Below are positions 1 through 9,703 of a stretch of 64,000 nucleotides of DNA, one piece after another. The DNA is from Stenotrophomonas sp. 704A1 (GTDB taxonomy: Bacteria; Pseudomonadota; Gammaproteobacteria; Xanthomonadales; Xanthomonadaceae), in assembly GCF_030549525.1 (NCBI RefSeq), contig NZ_CP130831.1, positions 3,373,501 through 3,437,500 on the forward strand, in the 5' to 3' direction. The translations under genes and the position numbers were made by a program. The notes below the pieces were generated by a model. That model worked only from the letters and a program-made list of their open reading frames with translations. It did no database searches and was not told the DNA's origin. Position 1 is the first letter of the stretch; each line of letters opens with the position of its first letter.

Positions 1-2700
1 CTCACCCGTCAGGTCAGGATTGCCTACGTAGCCTTGAGCGACGGCAACGCCGCCGATGTGGAGCTCACCGAAACACCCCACGGGTACCTGCTGGCGATCT
101 GCGTCGAGAACGTGCAGCTGGACGTTGCTGATCGGACGGCCGATTGGCACGCCCCCGTCCTCGGCAACATGCCGACAATCCCAGTAGCTCACGTCGATGG
201 CGGCTTCGGTAGGTCCATAGAGGTTGTGAAGTTCGGCCGTCGTGCCCGTCGCCCAGTAGCGTTCCACCAAGGGCCGGCTCAATGCCTCGCCACTTGCAAA
301 TACCCTGCGCACGCAGGTCAAGTCGGACCATGCGATCGCATCAAGCAAGCTGCCGAGCATCGATGGCACGAAGTGCAGCGTCGTAACGCCTTCCTTGCGG
401 ATGACCTCCCGCAGGTAATGCGGATCCTTGTGACCGCCTGGCCGGGCCATGACAATGCTCGCGCCGACCGTTAACGGCCAGAAGAATTCCCACACGGAAA
501 CGTCGAAACTGTATGGCGTCTTCTGCAGGACGCGATCATCGGCCTGGAGAAGATACTGCCGCTGCATCCAGTCGATACGATTGGCCAGTGCCCTGTGCGA
601 GTTCATCACGCCTTTTGGCGTGCCGGTCGATCCGGAGGTATAGATGACATAAGCCAGGCCCGAGGAGTCCTGCTGGGCCGCTACGGGCGTGCCTGGGTGA
701 GCCGCCAGCTGCAGGACACCCGGATCGTCCACCGCCAAGCAAGTCATGCCGAAGCCGTGCCAACGCAGCCGGAAGCGTTCCTGCGTAAGAATGAGGCGCA
801 CGTGGGCATCGTTGGCCATGAAGCGAAGCCGATCGTCAGGGTAGCCAGGATCCAGCGGGACGTAGGCGCCTCCCGCTTTCAGGATGCCCAGCAATGCAAT
901 CACCATCTCCAGCGATCGCTCCATGGCCACACCGACCAAGGCATTGGCGGCGACCCCGTGGGCAACCAGGGCATGTGCGAGCTGGTTGGAACGTGCATCC
1001 AGCTCCGCATAGGAAAGGTGCTCATCGGCGTACGACACAGCAACGGCGTCTGGCGTGCGCGCCACCTGCGCCTCAAACAACCTGTGGATGCAGGTGTCGG
1101 GGAATGGATGAGCGGTGTCGTTCCATTGCGCGAGCAGCTTGCGGTCGCCATCAGGCAGGATCGGAAGTTGCGTCACGTCTCCGCGCGGATTGCCCAATAC
1201 GCCCTCTATCAGCAAGAGGTAGCTCTGCCCGAAGCGGGCCACCGCCTCTTCCCGGAACAGTGCGGTCTTGTATCCCCAGACCGCAGTCATGCTTCCCGCC
1301 GATTCGGTGACATCCACCGACAGATCAAACTTGGTGACCCCCGTCTGCGCGAACAGTGGCGTGAGGCTGAGCCCAGGCAACACGAGTTCGGACTGTCCTA
1401 CGCTCTGGAAATTGAACATCAGCTGGAAGATGGGGTTATAGCTCAAGCTGCGTGCTGGCTTGACTTCTTCAACCAGGAATTCAAAGGGCGTGTGCTGGCA
1501 GGAAAATACGTCGAGGATCGTCGACTTGTTTCTGCGCAGCAGTTCATCGAATGACAGCGGCCGTTTGAAATGGCTCCGTATGACAACCGTATTCACGAAG
1601 AATCCGATCAGCGCTTGCGTCTCACGATGCTCCCGGCCAGCGACCGGGGTACCGACCACAACGTCCTGGGCGTTGCTCAGTCGGTGGACAAGAAGCGCGA
1701 ACACCGTCTCAAGGAACATGAAAGGCGTAACGTCGTGCTCTTTGCAGAACTGCCGGATGCGGGCCGAAAGCCCGGCGCCGAACGCCTGGACATGGGTCCC
1801 GCCCGAGAAGTCCTGCTGTGACCTGCGCAGATTGTCCAGCGGCAGGTTGTGGACTGCGGGGATGCCGTCAAGCTGCGAACGCCAGAAGGCCAACTGGCTT
1901 TCCATCGCGCCACCTTCCATCCATGCGCGCTGCCATTGCGCATAGTCGGCATACTGGATCGCCAATGGCTCCAGCTCAGGCGCCTGCCCATCGCGGTAGG
2001 CGGCGTAGAGCATGGCGAATTCGCGTATCAGGATGTCGATCGACCAGCCATCAGAAACGATGTGGTGCATATTGACGATCACCACGTTTTCTTCCTCGGC
2101 CAGGGCCAGGAGGTGAATACGGATGAGGGGAGACAACGCAAGGTCGTAGGGAGCAACCGCATCCTGGCTGAAGATGCGATGGATTTCATACTCCCGCTCG
2201 GTCGCCGGCAGCGCCGTGAGGTCTACTTCGACCAGTGGCAGGTCAATCTGATCATGGATGCACTGGACGACGCCGTCATGCTCCTCCACAAAGTTCGTGC
2301 GCAACACTTCATGCCGCTGAACGACATCGCGGAATGCGCGCGCAAACGCTGCGCGGTCGAGAACACCTTCTAGGCGATAGGCACTGGGCATGTTGTACTG
2401 GCTGCTCCCTCCCATCCGATCGATGAACCACAGGCGGTGCTGTGCGTAGGAGAGCGGTCGCCTGCCGCCCTGGATCATCCCCGGTTGGATGCGGGTCACA
2501 CTCGTTGCGTTGGCGGCCTGGGCCACCGATGCGTCGTGCCCTGCAAGGTAGGCAAGCAGCGCATCCTTGTGCGTGCGGAGTTCATCGCGCAACTCGACCG
2601 ACAGCGGTGCGCCCGTCACTTCAAAAACCAGGCGACCCTCCCTGGCACTCAACAGGATGCCGGCGTCGAGCGCCTTGTTCACCAGATTCTTGATATCCAT
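1..2700 (-). CDS. Serine-activating NRPS, first 900 residues (TubC_N, C, A; runs off the window)
   Basis: The reading frame is open from an ATG at 2700 to the window edge, giving 900 codons with the 3' end missing. Residues 1-55 resemble a TubC_N docking domain. A condensation domain follows (about 80-510) with an intact HHIVSDG motif at 212-218. An adenylation domain starts near 530, with the core motif YVIYTSGSTG near residue 685. Reading the binding-pocket positions by eye gives D-V-W-H-F-S-L-I-D, the serine code of EntF except for one conservative V-to-I change; the tenth residue (Lys) lies outside the window. The A domain breaks off before its YRTGD motif, so the carrier and any release domain lie to the left. 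The start is 73 bp after the hybrid gene and overlaps a 7-codon mini-ORF as TGATG. A GGGGG stretch about 8 nt upstream is the likely ribosome site. The protein probably receives the chain from the upstream PKS module. Confidence 0.93.
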   Translation of the reverse strand, partial: MDIKNLVNKALDAGILLSAREGRLVFEVTGAPLSVELRDELRTHKDALLAYLAGHDASVAQAANATSVTRIQPGMIQGGRRPLSYAQHRLWFIDRMGGSSQYNMPSAYRLEGVLDRAAFARAFRDVVQRHEVLRTNFVEEHDGVVQCIHDQIDLPLVEVDLTALPATEREYEIHRIFSQDAVAPYDLALSPLIRIHLLALAEEENVVIVNMHHIVSDGWSIDILIREFAMLYAAYRDGQAPELEPLAIQYADYAQWQRAWMEGGAMESQLAFWRSQLDGIPAVHNLPLDNLRRSQQDFSGGTHVQAFGAGLSARIRQFCKEHDVTPFMFLETVFALLVHRLSNAQDVVVGTPVAGREHRETQALIGFFVNTVVIRSHFKRPLSFDELLRRNKSTILDVFSCQHTPFEFLVEEVKPARSLSYNPIFQLMFNFQSVGQSELVLPGLSLTPLFAQTGVTKFDLSVDVTESAGSMTAVWGYKTALFREEAVARFGQSYLLLIEGVLGNPRGDVTQLPILPDGDRKLLAQWNDTAHPFPDTCIHRLFEAQVARTPDAVAVSYADEHLSYAELDARSNQLAHALVAHGVAANALVGVAMERSLEMVIALLGILKAGGAYVPLDPGYPDDRLRFMANDAHVRLILTQERFRLRWHGFGMTCLAVDDPGVLQLAAHPGTPVAAQQDSSGLAYVIYTSGSTGTPKGVMNSHRALANRIDWMQRQYLLQADDRVLQKTPYSFDVSVWEFFWPLTVGASIVMARPGGHKDPHYLREVIRKEGVTTLHFVPSMLGSLLDAIAWSDLTCVRRVFASGEALSRPLVERYWATGTTAELHNLYGPTEAAIDVSYWDCRHVAEDGGVPIGRPISNVQLHVLDADRQQVPVGCFGELHIGGVAVAQGYVGNPDLTGE

Positions 2701-2773
2701 CAGTCGCCCCCAGGGTAGTTCATGCGGTGTCCAATACCTATCTGCCGTCATCGTTGCGCCGGACGCGATGACT

Positions 2774-5700
2774 TCAAATCTCACCCATCTCGACAGTCTT
2801 GCTGCGCGCGCGCAGTGACTCGCTTTTCATCGCCAGTTCGGCCGCTTGGCGTGCGTCGTCCACCCATGTTGAAAGCTGTGCGACGGTGGGCATTTCGAAA
2901 AGATGCTTGATTGTGAGGTTGACGCCATCGAACTCCGGGCACGAGCGGATCCTGGCCAGCAACTTCGTGATGAGCACTGAATCACCACCAAGTTCGAAGA
3001 AGTTGTCATGAACGCCGACTTCGGTGAACCCCAGCATCTCCTGCCAGATACTGGCCAGGCGTGTTTCCTGGGCGTTCCTGGGCGCCGCAAATACCGTGTG
3101 TATCGTTGGCCGGGCGTGTGCTGAAGCAAGTACTGGCGCGTCGCCAGCCGGTCGAAGCCACGTGCCGGCGCGGGTGGCCAGATCACCGGTGGAAATGATG
3201 ACTTGCGGCACCGGTGGCGCGCCAAGAATCAGATCCAGCGCCTCGGTTCCCTGCTTGACGCTCATGCCGAAGCCATCAGCGGCTGCAGAATCCGCAAATC
3301 GCCAGGCGTCCCAGTTGATCGCCCGCCATGCGGTGTCGCCCTGATGGTGTTTCCATTGCGCATAGGCATCGAGGTAGCTGTTGGCGGCCGCGTACGCGCC
3401 GAAGCCGAGGCCGCCCAGCACGGAAGATAGCGAGGACATCAACAGGCAGAAGTCGAGTTCACGCCCGGCCAACACCTTGTCCAGCACCTGGGTACCCGCG
3501 ACCTTGGGTTGGAACTGCTCATGGCGGTCCTGAAGACCAATGCCGCCCAATGGGCATAGTGCATCGTGCACCTTTCCAGCCCCGTGGATGACACCGTGAA
3601 TGGGACCGAAGGCTTGCTCGGTCTCACGGATCACCTGCTGCATCTGCTCCAGCGATGCCACATCGGCACGCTGGATGCTTACGTTCGCCCCAAGCGCCTC
3701 GACCGCCAGCAGGGCCTCGAGCCCCGCCGCCCGGACCCTGGATCCGTCCGTGCGCAAGGTCGCCCAGGTTTCACGGGGGGGCCATGCCGCCCGGCCGACA
3801 AGAACCAGGGTCCCCGCTCCCTGCCGTGCCAGTTCCCGTGCCAACTGCAGGCCGATCCGCCCCATACCGCCAGTTATCAGATAGGTGCCCCCCTTCCGGA
3901 TCGTTGGCCGTTCCGGGCGCGAGAGCAGCATCGGCTCATGACGCTGGAGCCAGCGCTTGCGCCCGCGGTATGCCACCTGCGCGGGCCGCTCTGCCGCCGC
4001 GAACTCCGCCAGCAGCTGCTCTACCCCGCGCTGCAGGTCCACATCATTCCAAGCTGGAGTGGTCAGGTCGACGTGCGCGGTGCGGAACTGTGGGTACTCC
4101 TGCGCAATGACCTTGACCAGTCCCGACGCGAGCGCATATTCCGGTGCCATGGTTTCGCCACCGGTGATGCTGAAGACGTTCCGGGTAACCACGTTCAGCT
4201 CCACACCGGTCTGTGGCATGACCGCATCACAGGCCTTGGCCAGGTAAAGAAGGCTGCCGAACGCCATGATCTCCGCATGCTCGGTGCGATCACAGGAATC
4301 GACGATGTCGTAGCCGTCGGTGCTCCACAGATGCACGGCGCGCAACTGCTCCGGCTTGTGCATGGCCAGCACGCCGATCAATTGCCGGTAGTCCTGCTCC
4401 GAGCCAGGATCGATTCGGTACGCGCTCTCTCCTTCCTGCATGAAGGCGCCACCACGGGAAACCGTCACAACGCGCGCGTGGCCACGAGCCAGCCTGCGCC
4501 CCAGACGTGCCCCCATGCTGCCCTCGTCGGCAAAGATGAGCCAAAGGCTGCGGTCGTCCGCAGGCGCTGCCGGCAACAAGGCGGGCGCCTGGATCCACGT
4601 CGGGACATGGAAACCGCCGTCCAGCCGAGCGATTCGTTCTGTTCTGCCATCGTGCACCCCGTCGCTGGGTGCATCTATCCAGTAATGCTGGCGTTCGAAC
4701 GGATAGGCGGGCAGCGGAATTCGGCGTCGTTGCTCACCAGAATGGAAGCCGCGCCAATCTATCGCTGCACCGTGAACCCATAGCTGGCCAAGGGCTTCAA
4801 GCAGCACGGCATTGTCATCGCGTTCATCATGCAGATGCCTGGCGGATGCGATGGCTGCCACATCGGGGCTCTTTGCCTGCCTGCGCACCAGCGAGGTCAG
4901 TGCAATGCCAGGCCCCACCTCGAGCATCAGGCGCTTGCGGCGCAGGACGGAAGTGTCGGCCAACAGCGTCCCCAGGCCATCGGCGAAGCGGACCGTGCCA
5001 ACGGCGTGACGGATCCAGTAATCCGGATCTGTTGCCTGGGTGCCTTCGATGAAGCGTCCGGTGACATTGGAAATGTACGGAAGTACGGGAGCCGAGAGCG
5101 GGATGGACCGAACCAGATCGCCCAGTTGCATCGCCGCGTCGTTCATCATCCGCGAGTGAAACGCGTGAGAGGTGTGGAGCACGCGGCAAGACACATCGCG
5201 CTGGCTCAGGTTCGCAGCAAGGCCATCGATGGCATCCCGCGGACCACTAATCACGCAGTCGTCAGGTCCATTCACGGCGGCCAGTTCACAGGACCACTGC
5301 ATGGCAAGCGCCCGTGCCGCCTCTTCACCCAGCCGGACGCCAAGCATGCGTCCCGGCGCGGCCTGCTGCATGAGGCGGCCGCGCGCGGCGACCAGCTTCA
5401 GGCCATCTTCCAGTGTGAACACGCCAGCCAGACAGGCAGCGACGTACTCGCCAAGGCTGTGCCCCAACATGGCCGCTGGTTGGAGACCCCAATCCATCCA
5501 CTGTCGAGCCAGCGCGTACTCGAAGACGAAGAGCACGACCTGCGCAAGATCGGTGCGGACGATGGCGTCCTGCGCCAATGGATCGCTTGCGGCACCAAAC
5601 ATGACCTGGCGCAGGTCCAGGCCGAGGTGCGGCACCAGCAAGGTCGCGCAGTTGTCGACCATTTCCCTGAACACCGGCTCGACGCGATACAGCCCCGCTC

Positions 5701-8700
5701 CCATACCAACGTACTGGGAGCCTTGGCCCGTGAACATGAAGACGACCGATGCATCTTCGACGAACGCGTTGGCGGACGCGATCTTGCGCTCGCCGGTGTT
5801 GTCGGCGAGCGCCTGCGCGGCGCCGGGAATCGTTTCGGCGACGAATGCAAGGCGGTGGCCATGCGCCGTTCGGCCCCGCTGCAGCGTGTATGCCACATCA
5901 GCCAGTTCCGCCTCGGCGTGTCCCTCCATCCATTGCGCAAGGTTCGACGCCTGCCGTGCAAGCGCGCTGGGCGTCTTCGCCGACAGCAGTACAAGGTGAT
6001 GCGTCCGATAGCCCCGTCCCTGCCTGATCGCGGGGGCCTCCTCGAGTACCACGTGCGCATTCGTGCCGCCGATACCGAATGAACTGACACCGGCGCGGCG
6101 GGGTGTCTCCCCGCTGGGCCAGTGCTTGAGCTCCGTGTTTACGTAGAACGGGCTGTTATCGAAGTCGATCTGGGGGTTGGGCTGCCTGAAATTCACGGTG
6201 GGCGGAATCTGCCGCTCACTCAGCACCTTCACGGCCTTGATCAGGCCCGCCACGCCGGCAGCCGAATCGAGGTGACCGATGTTGGGTTTGACGGCGCCCA
6301 GTGCGCAGGACTGCGTGGCCGCGCCAGAAAATGCCATGGCCAGCGCCCGCATCTCGATCGGGTCGCCCAGCAGGGTCCCGGTTCCGTGCGCTTCGACGTA
6401 ACCGATAGAGTCGGCGGCGACGCCCGCCACGGCATGCGCGCGGGCGATGGCGCGCGCCTGACCCAGTACGCTCGGCGCGGTATAGCCTACTTTGTCCGCA
6501 CCGTCGTTGTTGATGGCCGCGCCTCTGATGATGGCATGGATCGTGTCGCCATCGGCGAGCGCATCCTCCAGGCGTTTGAGCAGCACCAAGCCTGCGCCGC
6601 TGCCGCTTCGGGTACCGGCGGCATCCTTGTCAAAGGCGCGGCAATGTCCATCCGGTGAGGTAATGAAGCCCTCCTGGTACAGGTAGCCGCGCGGACCGAG
6701 CTGCGAAATCGACGCTCCTCCGCCCAGCGCCATCTCGCATTCGCCTGCCAGCAGGCTTTGGACGGCTTGGTGTATGGCAACCAGCGATGTTGAGCATGCC
6801 GTACCAACACTGATGCTCGGGCCAGCCAGGTTCAGCCGGTGGGATAGGCGCGTGGCCATGAAATCGGGACGGGTACCATGCATGACGGCGATGCGCATCG
6901 TTTCGAGCAGCGCCGACTGGGGCAGCAGGTTCTCGAACAGATAATGGCTCTCCCCCGTGCCCACGTAGACACCTATTTCCCGCGTAGTGGCCTGGTCGCC
7001 ATAGCCGGCCTGCTCCAGTGCTTCCACGGCACATTCCAACAGCAGTCTCTGCTGGGGATCCATGACTTCGGCTTCGCGCGGTGTGAAGCCGAAGTACGCC
7101 GCATCGAATTCGCGGATCCCTTCAAGCACCACGCCCGACTTGACGTAGGCAGCATCGGTCAGAAGCGCCGGGGCGACACCTGCGGCCAGTAGTTCCTCGT
7201 CGGTGAAGACAGTGAGGGATTCCGTACCGGCCCTGATGTTCTCCCAGAACGCATCGACATCGCGCGCGTCGGGAAAACGTCCCGCCATGCCAATGATGGC
7301 GATGGCACCACTCGGCGAATGACCGTTGCTGTCTGCCATCAACGGCTCGGAACGATCCCGCGGCAGGCCGGCGTCCGCTTCTTCGGCATCGCGCTGGCGG
7401 TGCTGAAGGTGCTTTGCCAGCCCCGCAATCGTGGGATAGGTAAACAGGTCCGTAACCTCGATCTTCAGCCCGGTACGATTGAGGATCTCCTGCTGGACGA
7501 TGATGCAGTGCAATGACGTGCCGCCCACGTCGAAGAAGCTGTCATGGATACCCACCGACTGCAACGACAACGCCAGGCACCAGATCTCGCACAGTTGCTG
7601 TTCCAGCGCGAGGCTCGGCGGCGTGTGTGAGGCCACCGCAGCAATCGGAAGAGCTGGGATGGGGAGCCGGGCGACGTCGACCGCGCCGTTCACCATCAAG
7701 GGGATCGACTCAACCACAACGAAGACGGTCGGCAGCATGAAATCCGGCACACGTGCGCGCAGGGCTTCAAGGCAATCGTCAGTGAAAGTTCCCCGGCTGT
7801 CCTCGCGCGGCACGACATACGCGACCAACGCCGGCGATTCCGCTTCGCCATACGTCAGCATCCTTGCGACAGACGATTCGGCCAAGCCCGTATCAAGGAG
7901 TGCCGCCTCGATGGCCTTGATCGCGACCCGATGTCCGTTGAGCGTCTCGGTATCACGCGCCTCGCGCAGGATCGTGATGTCACCGTTCGAGCGCAGGAAG
8001 CCGATCTCGCCGCTATTATGCCATTGCGCGCCATCGGCGGCAGCCAGCCCGGCGCGCATGCGGCCCACGTGTCCCGCCGCTCCCTGGGGCTGCAGGGCGC
8101 CGCGCGCGTCCCGCACTATGCAGCCCTGCCGGGCCCGCGCCTCCTCGTACATCCCGGCGGCCTGTTCTGCACTCAGCAACGGCAGCAGATGGATGTCCTG
8201 GGCCGGTTCGGCCACGATCGCCCGCAGCAGGTTGAGATAGCTTGATGCCATCCCCTGCATGGACGAAAGCTCAAACAGGCCATCGACAAACGTCCACGAC
8301 AGCCGCAGGGCGCCTTCGGATTCAATGGCGATGACCCCGATATCGAACTTGGAACTTTGAGGCCCAGAGACGAGCTCCTCGACGGTCAGGCCGGGCAGCG
8401 TCAGTGCGCTCATGTCGTAGTTCTGCAGCGCGAACATCACCTGGAACAACGGTGGGTGACTCAGGCTGCGCGGTGGATTCAGGCTCTCAACCACCATGTC
8501 GAAGGGTATCTGCTGATGCGCGTAAGCGCGCAGGGTGGACGCCCGTGATTGCCGCAGGAACTGCTCGAACGACATGCCTGGTGTAACGCGGCTGCGCAAG
8601 GCAAGCGTGTTGACGAAGCAGCCGATCAGATGCTCGACATCCTCATGATCCCGACCCGCAACCGGCGTACCCACGACGATATCGTCGTCCCCGCTCCAGC

Positions 8701-9703
8701 GCGCCAGGAGAATCGCAAACGCCGCATGAAGCACCATGAACAGCGAGGCCCCGTGACGGCTTCCCAGCGCGACCAGATCGGCCAGCAGGGGCGGGTCCAC
8801 CATCTGGGACACCGATTTGGCTGCCGTTGCCTGCTGCGGGCTGCGCAACCGATCCGTCGGGAGGTTGTGCAGTTGCGGGGAACCTGCGAGCTCGTCGCGC
8901 CAGAATTTCAAGTGGCTCTGATTCAGCCCACTGGATGCCGTACGTCGCTGCCAGTGTGCGTAGTCGGCGTACTGGATGGGAAGCAGTGGCAACTCAGGCT
9001 CGCGCCCTTCGACAAATGCCTGGTAAAGGGCGGCAAACTCGCGGACCAGAATCCCAAGAGACCAACCGTCTGCTGCAATGTGGTGCAGTGTCAGGAACAG
9101 GACATGGTTGTCGGCGGAAAGCCGGGCCAACGACGCGCGCACCATGGGGTCGTGGGCCAGGTCGAACAGGGTGGATTGCTCATGGCGAAGCATCGCTTCG
9201 ACCCGGGCGGCCTGCTCATCCTCCTGTACACCGGTCCAGTCCACTACCGGTAACGAGGCATTCAAGGAGGATGCAACATCCTGGACGCCCCCCATCGCCG
9301 TCTTCCGATAGGTAGTCCGCAGCACTTCGTGGCGACGGATGATTTCGTTCAAGGCCGCTTGCAGGGCCTGCGTATCGAGCGTCCCCGCCAGGCGAAGCGC
9401 CGCAGGCATGTTGTATTGCGCGCTGCCATGGCCGAGCTGGTCAATGAACCAGAGCCGCTGCTGCGCAAAGGAGAGGATGCCACGATCCGGCACGGGCACC
9501 GGCGATAAAGCCGAATCCGGTTCCCCGGGCGCGGCGGCCTGCGCGGCAAAATACTGCTCTATCTCACCCTTATGCGCCCTTACGAGTGCCTGCAGGGACT
9601 CGGTAAATGCACCGCGCTTGGCCTTGTACGCCAGCTTTCCATCCTTGATGTACAGCGCGATACCCGCGTCCAGTGCCTGTTGCACCACGTCCCTGGCATT
9701 CAT
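2774..9703 (-). CDS. NRPS-PKS hybrid: TubC_N, C, decayed A, PCP, KS, AT, KR, ACP
   Basis: This is a 2309-residue assembly-line protein. Residues 1-55 are a TubC_N docking domain. The C domain (70-500) has HHIAADG at 207-213. Residues 515-690 match only the C-terminal end of an A domain, and the catalytic Lys of the NGK motif is Ala674. The PCP has its attachment Ser at 730. The KS (800-1225) has Cys970, His1106 and His1144. The AT (1320-1640) has GHSLGEY with Ser1416 and HAFH at 1513-1516, the motif for malonyl-CoA. The KR (structural half 1695-1930, catalytic half 1935-2130) has TGGMGRIG plus Ser2091, Tyr2104 and Asn2108. The last carrier domain has Ser2242. No DH, ER, MT or TE is present, so the module should add a beta-hydroxy C2 unit. 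What loads PCP730 is unknown, since its own A domain cannot adenylate. The ATG directly follows the thioesterase stop codon. Confidence 0.95.
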   Translation of the reverse strand: MNARDVVQQALDAGIALYIKDGKLAYKAKRGAFTESLQALVRAHKGEIEQYFAAQAAAPGEPDSALSPVPVPDRGILSFAQQRLWFIDQLGHGSAQYNMPAALRLAGTLDTQALQAALNEIIRRHEVLRTTYRKTAMGGVQDVASSLNASLPVVDWTGVQEDEQAARVEAMLRHEQSTLFDLAHDPMVRASLARLSADNHVLFLTLHHIAADGWSLGILVREFAALYQAFVEGREPELPLLPIQYADYAHWQRRTASSGLNQSHLKFWRDELAGSPQLHNLPTDRLRSPQQATAAKSVSQMVDPPLLADLVALGSRHGASLFMVLHAAFAILLARWSGDDDIVVGTPVAGRDHEDVEHLIGCFVNTLALRSRVTPGMSFEQFLRQSRASTLRAYAHQQIPFDMVVESLNPPRSLSHPPLFQVMFALQNYDMSALTLPGLTVEELVSGPQSSKFDIGVIAIESEGALRLSWTFVDGLFELSSMQGMASSYLNLLRAIVAEPAQDIHLLPLLSAEQAAGMYEEARARQGCIVRDARGALQPQGAAGHVGRMRAGLAAADGAQWHNSGEIGFLRSNGDITILREARDTETLNGHRVAIKAIEAALLDTGLAESSVARMLTYGEAESPALVAYVVPREDSRGTFTDDCLEALRARVPDFMLPTVFVVVESIPLMVNGAVDVARLPIPALPIAAVASHTPPSLALEQQLCEIWCLALSLQSVGIHDSFFDVGGTSLHCIIVQQEILNRTGLKIEVTDLFTYPTIAGLAKHLQHRQRDAEEADAGLPRDRSEPLMADSNGHSPSGAIAIIGMAGRFPDARDVDAFWENIRAGTESLTVFTDEELLAAGVAPALLTDAAYVKSGVVLEGIREFDAAYFGFTPREAEVMDPQQRLLLECAVEALEQAGYGDQATTREIGVYVGTGESHYLFENLLPQSALLETMRIAVMHGTRPDFMATRLSHRLNLAGPSISVGTACSTSLVAIHQAVQSLLAGECEMALGGGASISQLGPRGYLYQEGFITSPDGHCRAFDKDAAGTRSGSGAGLVLLKRLEDALADGDTIHAIIRGAAINNDGADKVGYTAPSVLGQARAIARAHAVAGVAADSIGYVEAHGTGTLLGDPIEMRALAMAFSGAATQSCALGAVKPNIGHLDSAAGVAGLIKAVKVLSERQIPPTVNFRQPNPQIDFDNSPFYVNTELKHWPSGETPRRAGVSSFGIGGTNAHVVLEEAPAIRQGRGYRTHHLVLLSAKTPSALARQASNLAQWMEGHAEAELADVAYTLQRGRTAHGHRLAFVAETIPGAAQALADNTGERKIASANAFVEDASVVFMFTGQGSQYVGMGAGLYRVEPVFREMVDNCATLLVPHLGLDLRQVMFGAASDPLAQDAIVRTDLAQVVLFVFEYALARQWMDWGLQPAAMLGHSLGEYVAACLAGVFTLEDGLKLVAARGRLMQQAAPGRMLGVRLGEEAARALAMQWSCELAAVNGPDDCVISGPRDAIDGLAANLSQRDVSCRVLHTSHAFHSRMMNDAAMQLGDLVRSIPLSAPVLPYISNVTGRFIEGTQATDPDYWIRHAVGTVRFADGLGTLLADTSVLRRKRLMLEVGPGIALTSLVRRQAKSPDVAAIASARHLHDERDDNAVLLEALGQLWVHGAAIDWRGFHSGEQRRRIPLPAYPFERQHYWIDAPSDGVHDGRTERIARLDGGFHVPTWIQAPALLPAAPADDRSLWLIFADEGSMGARLGRRLARGHARVVTVSRGGAFMQEGESAYRIDPGSEQDYRQLIGVLAMHKPEQLRAVHLWSTDGYDIVDSCDRTEHAEIMAFGSLLYLAKACDAVMPQTGVELNVVTRNVFSITGGETMAPEYALASGLVKVIAQEYPQFRTAHVDLTTPAWNDVDLQRGVEQLLAEFAAAERPAQVAYRGRKRWLQRHEPMLLSRPERPTIRKGGTYLITGGMGRIGLQLARELARQGAGTLVLVGRAAWPPRETWATLRTDGSRVRAAGLEALLAVEALGANVSIQRADVASLEQMQQVIRETEQAFGPIHGVIHGAGKVHDALCPLGGIGLQDRHEQFQPKVAGTQVLDKVLAGRELDFCLLMSSLSSVLGGLGFGAYAAANSYLDAYAQWKHHQGDTAWRAINWDAWRFADSAAADGFGMSVKQGTEALDLILGAPPVPQVIISTGDLATRAGTWLRPAGDAPVLASAHARPTIHTVFAAPRNAQETRLASIWQEMLGFTEVGVHDNFFELGGDSVLITKLLARIRSCPEFDGVNLTIKHLFEMPTVAQLSTWVDDARQAAELAMKSESLRARSKTVEMGEI

